NCBI GenBank assembly: GCA_037179335.1
Contig: JAKZHN010000025.1
Coordinates: forward strand, 372,001-436,000
Origin: Cyclaneusma minus
Taxonomy: Eukaryota > Ascomycota > Leotiomycetes > Marthamycetales > Marthamycetaceae
DNA: 64,000 nucleotides
Direction of reading: 5' to 3'
Both the position numbers and the translations under genes were made by a program. The notes beneath the pieces are model-generated. The model made no database searches, had not been told where the DNA came from, and saw nothing but the letters and a program-made list of their open reading frames with translations. Shown here piece by piece: positions 57,201-64,000 of this stretch; position 1 is the first letter of the stretch, and each line of letters opens with the position of its first letter.

Positions 57201-57226
57201 CTGTCATTGGGCGTGGCCAATGACAG
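57201..57226. other. 10-bp inverted repeat with CCAAT
   Basis: CTGTCATTGG at 57201-57210 and CCAATGACAG at 57217-57226 are perfect inverted arms around the 6-base loop GCGTGG. One arm includes CCAAT. It may be a structured RNA stem or protein site within array B. Confidence 0.5.
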
Positions 57227-57763
57227 AGGATGATTGTGCTACTGTAGGTAGTAGGTAATGCTGCAGAGGCTGGAGAGGAACAGCTTAGCCAAATTGCTAT
57301 CGTGGATTGTGAGCACCTTAACCTTCTCCAGAGTTGCGAGTTAAGGGAACAGTTACCACTAGACCTTGAGCGAGTATATCTACCGATCCTCCTCCTGCAA
57401 TTTTTGAATACAACTGACATTCGAAGTTCTTTACTTTACGTCGCTGCGACCAAAGAGTGGATTGGAAATTCAGACCTGCATCATGCGAGATAGGAGGCAA
57501 AGACTCACCTGCTCAGCAGTCACGATATCAACACTCTCCACGAAAAAAGGAAAGAATACCCAAGGTTCCTGAGGTGGTTTGCCGGTGCATAGTTCTGTTG
57601 TCATCAAATAGAATGGCTGCTGTCAACGGCAAGGGAATGGGCAAGGTACTTGTACCACGCCCCAAGCCATAGAAAAGATTTCTCTCGCGTCGAGTTTCTT
57701 CGATGTTTAGGTGCATCCGCAGAATCATTACATCCGCTCTCCTGATTTCGTACCGTTACAAGA

Positions 57764-58841
57764 TCACTTTTTATCCGCCACACCAAACTTCCGTCCCCAC
57801 GCCTTCGCCTTCGAATCCATATCCATCCTCACAAACACCATCACAATCCCCATCAATCCCGACAAAACCCAACCCATAATCGTTCTCCAGAAGCCGCCTC
57901 TCGTGCTTCCTCCAAGCACCCCATGCTTGACCAATCCAGTCAACATGTCTGTCGTGATCAACTCCTGTCCTCTCTCCAAATTCCGAATACTCCTCTCTGC
58001 CACAACCTGCGGCGTCTGTCCCGCATCGCCTTCTTCCAACTGCTTAGTCAGACCATGCTTGATCTTATTCTCGTTTTCATAAGATTCCGTTAGGATGGTG
58101 GCGGGGAAGATGGTGTGGACTCGGACGGGAGGTTCGTTGGGGTAGGCTGCTTCATAGAGCTTCATTTCTTGACAGAGCGAGTCGGAGACGGAACGGAGAG
58201 CGGCTTTGGAGGGACTTTATGCTGCGTAGCCGGCGAAGGCGTAGAGGGCTAGGAAGGAGGCTGTGAAGATGATGTGTCGTGCGCGCTGGGAAGATGTGCT
58301 TTTGTTGATTGCCACGCTATCGAAGTCGTTCTTGCGGTTTTCGAGGGGTTTGTACCAGGTGCTGATGGCGGCGTGGGCCATTTAGGCGCTGGTGAAGTAG
58401 TTGCTTTGCATCTGCTCCTGGACTTTGGAGACGGGAGTGTCGATGAAGAGGGTAGGGTAGGAGGTTCCAGCGCAGCAGAATACGGTGTCTGGGGGGTGGC
58501 CGTTGTTCCACGCAACTGTCTCGTCAATGACGCGGGTACATTTCTGAGGCTGAGGTCAAGTCGGCGCTGATATGATGGAATCGTTGACCTGAGGGGTGGA
58601 TTGCGCCTTCCTTGATGTACTCGATGGGTTGTTTGAGCTTCTCGGGATTCCTTGCCACGATCACGATATTGGCGCCCTTTTCCGCAAGCTGTCGTCCAAC
58701 TTCCTTGCCCATACCCTGTGAACCTCCGGTGACCACCACAGTCTGTGCTTTGATTAATTTGCGTTGTCTTTGACCGGGATTCCGAGATCAAAATACCTTG
58801 CCGTCGACCTGAAAGTCGTTCTTGGACATGAGGTTGCCCAT
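57764..58841 (-). pseudogene. 3-ketodihydrosphingosine reductase (KDSR/Tsc10-type) pseudogene
   Basis: A start (58841) and a 54-bp intron (58743-58796, GTATTT...ACAG) give FQVDGK|TVVVTGGSQGMGKEVG, the NADPH-binding start of this short-chain dehydrogenase. KDSR reduces 3-ketosphinganine, the second step of sphingolipid synthesis, at the ER. The copy is broken three times. After ISADLTSASE (about 58,543) one extra base shifts the frame. In the restored frame, TAA at 58382-58384 replaces a residue in SA-stop-MAHA. A second TAA at 58219-58221 falls where the catalytic Tyr of YxxxK should be (YAA-stop-SPSKAAL). Downstream the frame continues cleanly to IFPATILTESYENENK and a C-terminal membrane segment (GWVLSGLMGIVMVFV). 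The enzyme is essential in yeast, so an intact copy should exist elsewhere. It is flanked by array B. Confidence 0.85.
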
Positions 58842-59551
58842 GATTATTGGTCAGGGGAAGCTTGCTCACGGATCATGCAACTGGGCTGTAGAAGAGAAGG
58901 GAAGAAGTGAAATATTTGGTGGTGGTTGAGAGAATTGCGTGCTTGTCGTCGTTCCAGCCTTGTGTGTCCCCTGTCAGACCCCCGTCGAACCCCCACGTCT
59001 CTCTGCATTCTCCAACTTCCTGTTCTATTTATGGCGCCTATGTTGATCTGCATATGTGTTCTGCATGCAACTCGGGACGCCCCGCACATGCAAACACCAT
59101 TTTACATCTTCGACTCTATTTCTTGAAAAATGCCATATAGGATTTTGCCGTGACAACGAATCACTACTCCAAGGCTCCGAGCTGGTGGCGCCATGCAACT
59201 TTTTCAGAGACATCCTACTTCGTTCGCACGATAGAGGTGGGCTCAGCAAAAACGTGAACATCTGTACATCTGGGAAAGTTCTACCATGAGCCAATGGCTT
59301 GCTTATGGGTTACACATCGCTCCGCCACTCCACCACACTGTATGCAATGGATGTTATTCAGCTGCTGTCTTTGCGTCGTTGTGCATCTCAGCTGAAAGCC
59401 CCCAATTCATGACATTGGCACCTCATGATGCTGCTAGCTACAGATTTGGGGTATATAACATGATGACTTCAGTCATTTGCTCCAAGTTTTCGAGCCTTCT
59501 CCTGGAGGACTCGATATCCTTCTCAAGCTATATACCTATCCACCTATCACG
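58842..59551. other. Intergenic between KDSR pseudogene and rhodopsin-domain gene
   Basis: No gene is recognised. The last ~60 bases before 59,552 include ATATACC and TATCACG leader sequence of the downstream gene. Confidence 0.35.
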
Positions 59552-60682
59552 ATGGCAGCTGAAAGCGACAGCGACACTACGGTTAACATGGTCGTTGGAG
59601 GCCTGGTCGCCTTCTTAGAAATCGTGGCCGTCACCCTGCGATTCTATACTACACGCTACTTTACAAAAGCTGGGCTCGGATGGGATGACTGGCTCATTCT
59701 CCTCTCGCTGATAGTGGCCATAGCAGCCAATATAGTAATACTATACGGTTTGTTCCCCCTTTTCCCCGTCTTCGTAAATCATCAAGTCCCTTCTCGAAAA
59801 TTTAATCATTCCAAATAGCAGCAATCGTTGACCCCAACGGCGCCTCCGCCTCCTCCAACACCGACCCCGGCTATCAATACACAGACGCCGACATTCTATA
59901 CGCCAAGCTCATCTACGTCTCAGCCATTCTTTACTACAGCATGACCTCTAGTACCAAGCTGTCGATTCTTTTCATGTACAACCGTATTTTCTCCGTGTCC
60001 CGCTCCTTCCGCATCCAGGCCCTCATTGTCAGATTCCTAGTCATCGGCTTCTGGATCGGTTGCACGTTAGCTTGTCTCCTGCGTTTTATACCGTTAAAAT
60101 GGAGTTGGCCGATTAGCCACACTGATTCGCGGTACCCGTTCAACGACAACGTTTTCTGGCTTGCTAGTGGAATCGTGGAGGCGTTTATCGATGTGTTGAT
60201 TATTGCTATGCCGATTAAGATAGTCCTTGGTTTGCACTTGAACTTGACGAAAAAGGTCGCGCTAGTAGGCGTATTTCTGTTGGGTATTTTGTGAGTCCAT
60301 CACTACCTATTTTATTATCTCATCACAAATTGCTGATCTATGGAATGAAAATAGTGTGATCGTTACAGGTCTGGTAAAGGCAATACTCAGCTATGTACCA
60401 GGCAGCCGCGAACCGAATTTCAATAAGGCGGAGGTCTGGACCGGGGTGCATAGTGGGACTGGAATCATGTGTGCGTGCCTGCCGGTATGCTGGCCTTTGT
60501 TTGTTCGTCTGTCGAAGCTAAGGCCTGCGTTTGTTCAGAAGCAGTGGCACAAACTCGGGGTTTGGTCGTTGATTGAGAAAAGGGGTCGTAGTACGAGTAA
60601 GAATTCGGACCTTGAGGGGAATCAAACATCTGGAAATGGGGAAGTTTTTGTCTTGGATGACTTTAGTTATCGTCGGGCCTAG
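59552..60682 (+). CDS. Rhodopsin-domain (SAT4/PTH11-related) integral membrane protein (331 aa)
   Basis: Exons 59552-59747, 59819-60290 and 60355-60682. Intron 1 (71 bp) ends in a tandem acceptor TAGCAG, so one Ala more or less is possible; intron 2 (64 bp) has GTGAGT and TAG. About seven hydrophobic helices are visible, e.g. NMVVGGLVAFLEIVAVTL, DDWLILLSLIVAIAANIVIL, IYVSAILYYSMTSSTKLSILF, FLVIGFWIGCTLACLL, IVEAFIDVLIIAMPI, VALVGVFLLGILFVIVTGL and VHSGTGIMCACLPVCW. The pattern LGWDDWLI, STKLSILFMYNRIF and EVWTGVHSGTGIMCACLP is the signature of the fungal rhodopsin-like family common in PTH11-type proteins. No CFEM domain precedes it. Some members act as surface-sensing receptors; the ligand here is unknown. 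Confidence 0.85.
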
Positions 60683-60722
60683 GCTGTGGGGGTTAAGTAA
60701 TTTTGAAAGCTGCTGCGAATAA

Positions 60723-61262
60723 ATGATACTCATGATATCTATGGTCTTGTGCCGTGTGATCTTGAATTGCTATAGCAGCGACTGCCAGGAACCATTTACT
60801 CCTCCAGGATGCGTGGCTGTTGTCGTAACTGTCAGCAACTGTTGGCGGTTGACGCTGCTGTCGGTTTCCATTCTCATACAAAATCTAGGGGAAAGTCGAG
60901 TTTCAACTGCAGGGTATGCTTGCTACTTGGAAAACAGAACCAAATCTCCATGCCGAAGCAAACTTCAAGTCCTCGCTCCTTTGCGGACGCCACAGTGTGG
61001 TTCTTTGTTGTGTTCAACATATCGAGGTCTGATCCCAATGAGTTGGTCTTCGGGATCCTTTTATAGCTCGAGCACCCAGAAGATAGCCACGAAATCCGTA
61101 GCTGTTGCTGCCAGAAGCCATTTCCTTCTCGAGGATGTGTGGCTACTGTCGTATGGTCAGCAACTGTCGACAATTTACGCTGCTGTCGACGTCCATTTTC
61201 ATAAGGAATCTGGGGGAAAGTCGAGTTTCAACTGCAGGCTATGCTTGCTATTTAGAAAATAG
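60723..61262 (+). CDS. Open frame through array C (179 aa), LLS family, doubtful
   Basis: This frame is open across the first array C unit and into the second. In unit 1 it reads TLLSVSILIQNLGESRV and STAGYACYLEN. The same segment occurs in unit 2 in the register shifted by the 325-bp spacing as TLLSTSIFIRNLGESRV with two downstream stops. Conservative changes (V/T, L/F, Q/R) suggest past protein-level constraint. Whether the present ORF is expressed is unknown, and the second half reads unit 2 out of its conserved frame. Confidence 0.25.
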   Translation: MILMISMVLCRVILNCYSSDCQEPFTPPGCVAVVVTVSNCWRLTLLSVSILIQNLGESRVSTAGYACYLENRTKSPCRSKLQVLAPLRTPQCGSLLCSTYRGLIPMSWSSGSFYSSSTQKIATKSVAVAARSHFLLEDVWLLSYGQQLSTIYAAVDVHFHKESGGKSSFNCRLCLLFRK

Positions 61263-61450
61263 AAAGTAGGCAGATCGTACCGTAGCGGCGTAGCGACTCG
61301 AAGTGCTCGCTTGTTTACGGATACCACAGTGTATGTACTGTATACCGGGTCGAGATCTGGTCCTAACAAACTTGGTCTCCGGGGCCCTTTTATAGCCCTC
61401 ACACCCAGGCGAAAGCCACATGAGCCTCACCCTTCGTGTCTTTATTTCTT
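60780..61450 (+). repeat. Array C: two ~325-bp tandem units related to array A
   Basis: Two directly repeated units share long blocks such as GGGGAAAGTCGAGTTTCAAC and CAACTGT with GCTGCTGTCG. The Leu-Leu-Ser core begins at 60,855 and 61,180, 325 bp apart. Each unit ends in a left-facing TATA-like box, cttttata near 61,058 and 61,387. The units resemble array A in core, TATA placement and size class but are shorter and more alike to each other. No CACGTG box occurs here. Confidence 0.7.
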
Positions 61451-61917
61451 CTCCAAAAGCAAAAATCCCCAGTCAAAACCCAAAATCGAATCCGCGCCCT
61501 CAGTCTCTTCCAAAATTCCAAAATGCCTCAAAAAAGTCCGCGGCACCGCCGACTCGAGCCTCGGATACTAAGGTGTGAGCTTTAAGTAAGGGGGGTGAAC
61601 CAACTGAGGCATTTTGGAGTCATTATTCGTTAAGAGCCTTGTTTGCCAAAGTGACTTATGTACCAGCGACTTCACTTTCCTTAGGGCCTCACAAATACGG
61701 AACTGTGTCAAGCCACCCCTGATCCGAATGCGAACTCGAGAAAGACATGCAAGTGATTGACAGATTAGTAGGATTTTCTATGCCTGGTACTGAGTCACCG
61801 CCAATAGCTGTACAAAAATGCCCACAACACACCTCCCCACCACTATTTTCCAGTCCAGTCTCACCTCACCACCTCCCCACCCTTCTCCCCTTCAGTTCCT
61901 CCTCACCCTCCTCCCCA
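61451..61917. other. Intergenic
   Basis: Nothing recognisable. It is the 3' side of the CWH43-type gene and the end of array C. Confidence 0.3.
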
Positions 61918-64000
61918 TCAAGCGAAATATCTCGGCTCATCAAAAACATGATACCTATGCCCCCTAACCCCCTCCCCCCTAAACAGCGCCGGGAATCTCC
62001 ACCCCTCTGGCACTTCACTCTCATCGACCCTCCTATCTCTCTCTTCAGCCGTCCTCGTATCCGGCAAACTCAATGCCTTGCTCTCCTCAATAGCAAACTT
62101 CCCCACCTGAATCTCCGTATCCGTAATCGTACTCCTACTAACCCTCGCATAGCCAATCCTCTTCAGTCCCTTATACAAAATATATTCGCACCAGCGGTCC
62201 CAGTCGGAAGCGTCGATATCGTGCATACCGCTGGTTTCGGATACCCAGGTGTTGTAATTTCCTTCGAGGGGTTTGGTGACGAGGTAGGAGAGGAGGATTG
62301 AGGGGCGGGGGGAGGAGCCCATTAGTTCGGACATGTATTTTGTTTGGAGGCGGCGGTCTTCGGCGTCTTCTTCTTGGCCGGAATGGAAGACGAATACGTC
62401 GACCATGGTGCCATAGACATCCAGCGTAGCGTGAATCGCTGGTGCCAGTTCTCCGACAGGGGAAGGTGTCAAGTGATGCGTCGAGTTCACAATTGGGAAT
62501 TTCGACAAGAGTGCAGAACCCCAGGTGTGTTTGTTGGGGCCCGGGCCGAAATCAACATACATTCCCAGCTCAGCAGCCAGGAACTGCGTAGTGTCGCGGT
62601 TGCCGTTGACGATACGCTGGGTATCGGATTCCAGGAGGCCGATAACGTCGAGCTCAAGTTCCTTGAGGACGTCCCGCATGCGGTATTCGGAGGACCACAT
62701 ATCGTTGTCAAGACTGAAGTGGATGGTCCAGATACCGGCAGTGAGCACTTTATCGTCGGCGTGGTAGGGGACGTAGTCGTTGGTAGGGAAGCGGAGGTAA
62801 GCGATAGAGACGGAAATAAGTTGGAGGACGCCGAGGATGTAAAGGTAGTAGGAGCGTTCACGGCGGGAGTTAAGGTAGGCGACCTGGCGCTTGCGCTGCT
62901 GCTTAGGTGTAGTGCTAGAAGCTTGAGTGAGTCCAAGACCGATCATGGCCATCATAGCCGTAATCATCCAGTCGCTGTGTTCGCGGAAGAACGGGCCACC
63001 GGGTACAAAAGCGTAGGCGGTAACCCAGACGTGTAGCAGGACAAGCAAGTTGTAGAAGAGGAAGCCATAGCCGAAGGTCTTTGCCGGGTTCTTGCGAGAT
63101 GCGGACTGGATTATCGGGACTGAAACCGCAGGGAGATAGATAGCAAGGGCGAGGCCGCCCAAGTACCCAGGCCAGTTCTCGAAGAGATAGAGAGACGTGG
63201 CACCCAAACAGGCAAAACAGTATGATGCCCAGCTGCGAGCGAGATCTTCTCTGAAAAGACCCAAAATAAAACCAGCTCCCATAGCAGCGATAGTGATCGC
63301 ACCGTGTGGTGCTGCGATGGGGCCCTTGACAGGATAGCCTGACCAGACCCATGAGATCATAGTGCTCGAATCGGTCAAGAGTAAGTGAACAGCAAAGAAA
63401 GTACCTGCGACACCGAGGGATGCCAAGAATGCGGAGCCATTATACTGCCCTATCAGGTACATCTCATTGTTGCTTTTGGTAGGTGTTTTGCGGGTTGAGC
63501 GGAGAACAGCTAGAACAGCAAGTATCAGACCCAGAACGTTGTGTCCTCCATTGGACTCATGAGCTGTGGGCCAGAGAGGATTGTTGGTATGGAAAGCGAA
63601 TTTCACAACAGCCGAGGCTATAAGACCAATAGCCCAGGCCGATATCTTTGACTCGATGCGCTCTGGTTGGAATCCGACCGAGTGGAAAGTTGCTGCCCAG
63701 GAGAGACATGTCATTGAAATACCAAAGCCAACAACGAGGAGTCGCCCGACAGGTCCAGGGACAAGATAGGAAGCTAACCCAGCCAGTGACAGGAAGTGGA
63801 ATAGGCGAAGGTTGTTCACGACAAAGTTTCGGACGGATCGAATGCCTAGGAATAGCGGCGTGAGAGTGGACATGATTAGGACCTCGTAGCCGGAAATTCC
63901 TAGAAGCCAAAGTGGGAAGTCTGTCACTTAATTAGCAAAAGACCAGTCCGAGGAGGCGACTAAATTACTTACACCAGACGGCCAATCCCAAAGATGTCAA
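61918..64000 (-). CDS. CWH43: CWH43-type GPI-anchor lipid remodelling protein, C-terminal part (window-truncated)
   Basis: Two exons are visible: a partial one at 64000-63973 and the large 63926-61918, separated by a 46-bp intron (GTAAGT...AAG) that keeps frame (VW|LTDFPLWLLG). The gene starts beyond the window. The N-terminal part visible is multi-spanning, with about ten hydrophobic helices (e.g. LLVVGFGISMTCLSWAATF, AIYLPAVSVPIIQSA, LLVLLHVWVTAYAFVPGG). The C-terminal ~270 residues resemble an endonuclease/exonuclease/phosphatase fold: AGIWTIHFSLDNDMW, DVIGLLESDT, ELGMYVDFGPGPNKHTWGSALLSKFPI, FVFHSGQEED. Yeast Cwh43 exchanges diacylglycerol for ceramide on GPI anchors at the ER. It ends DEPRYFA, matching the family's end. 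Confidence is high for the family. Confidence 0.9.

Larger units (their letters stand above)
54600..57700. repeat. Array B: diverged units like array A, with divergent TATA/CACGTG promoters
   Basis: The motif order of array A recurs. A left-facing TATA (54781-54790), two CACGTG boxes (54847 and 54863) and right-facing TATAAATA (54925-54932) form one promoter. Left-facing ctttata (56148-56154) with CACGTG at 56196 and 56208 forms a second. CACGTG at 56882 with right-facing TATATAAG (56962-56969) forms a third. A Leu-Leu-Ser core, ESLLSFQKSQ, begins near 55,409. Words such as GTTACTGTCG recur near 55,390, 55,914 and 56,533. Units are longer and more eroded than in array A, and no confident coding copy is seen. 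Confidence 0.55.

Noticed and set aside
54784..57700. Array B as an exact continuation of array A units
   Set aside because: Spacing is irregular and DNA similarity is limited to promoter order and the Leu-Leu-Ser core, so I list it as a diverged relative rather than as the same repeat.
1..64000. tRNA, rRNA or CRISPR features
   Set aside because: I scanned for B-box-like GGTTCGANNCC words, 5S-like segments and regularly spaced identical repeats; short matches such as AGGTTCGACGTTCC near 8,263 lack an A box and acceptor stem, and the tandem repeats here are diverged and promoter-bearing, not CRISPR-like.

Overview
The window is nuclear DNA from a filamentous ascomycete (Pezizomycotina). Most genes carry one to three short introns (46-231 bp) with GT...AG borders and CTRAY-like branch sites. 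The gene content (2EXR, Clr5, Zn2Cys6, rhodopsin-domain membrane protein, RINT1/TIP20, COG3, FMP25, COX20) is typical of that group. I cannot fix the class from sequence alone.

Layout. 1-9,960 has no ordinary genes. It is a tandem array of about 15 diverged units of about 600 bp (array A). Each unit has a TATA-like box facing right, a small conserved reading frame around a Leu-Leu-Ser core, and a second TATA-like box facing left; palindromic CACGTG boxes lie between neighbouring units. One unit is interrupted by a hAT-type miniature element with an exact 8-bp target duplication, and another by a 109-bp LTR-like element with an exact 5-bp duplication.

10,290-51,850 is a mostly conserved housekeeping block: RINT1/TIP20 (ER tethering), DNA ligase 1, a 2EXR protein, a small secreted protein, a YMC/CRC-type mitochondrial carrier, FMP25-like RCC1 protein, COG3 (Golgi tethering), a small membrane protein, a Clr5 protein, DNA polymerase epsilon catalytic subunit divergent from COX20, an unknown conserved protein, a group II PLP decarboxylase and a Zn2Cys6 regulator. 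Its intergenic spaces hold further miniature elements and two local tandem repeats.

52,700-61,450 returns to accessory character: a frameshifted DUF4188 gene, unassigned reading frames, a diverged second cluster of the array-A type (array B), a near-perfect 50-bp palindrome, a 3-ketodihydrosphingosine reductase pseudogene whose catalytic Tyr codon is a stop, a rhodopsin-domain membrane protein, and a third, two-copy cluster (array C). The window ends inside a CWH43-type GPI-lipid remodelling gene.

Functional links. DNA ligase 1 and Pol epsilon serve replication, and the Pol epsilon/COX20 intergenic region has an exact MluI cell-cycle box. RINT1/TIP20 and COG3 serve retrograde vesicle tethering. 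FMP25, COX20 and the carrier serve mitochondria. The most novel-looking signal is the promoter-bearing small-ORF array (A, B, C), which I cannot match to any family I know.
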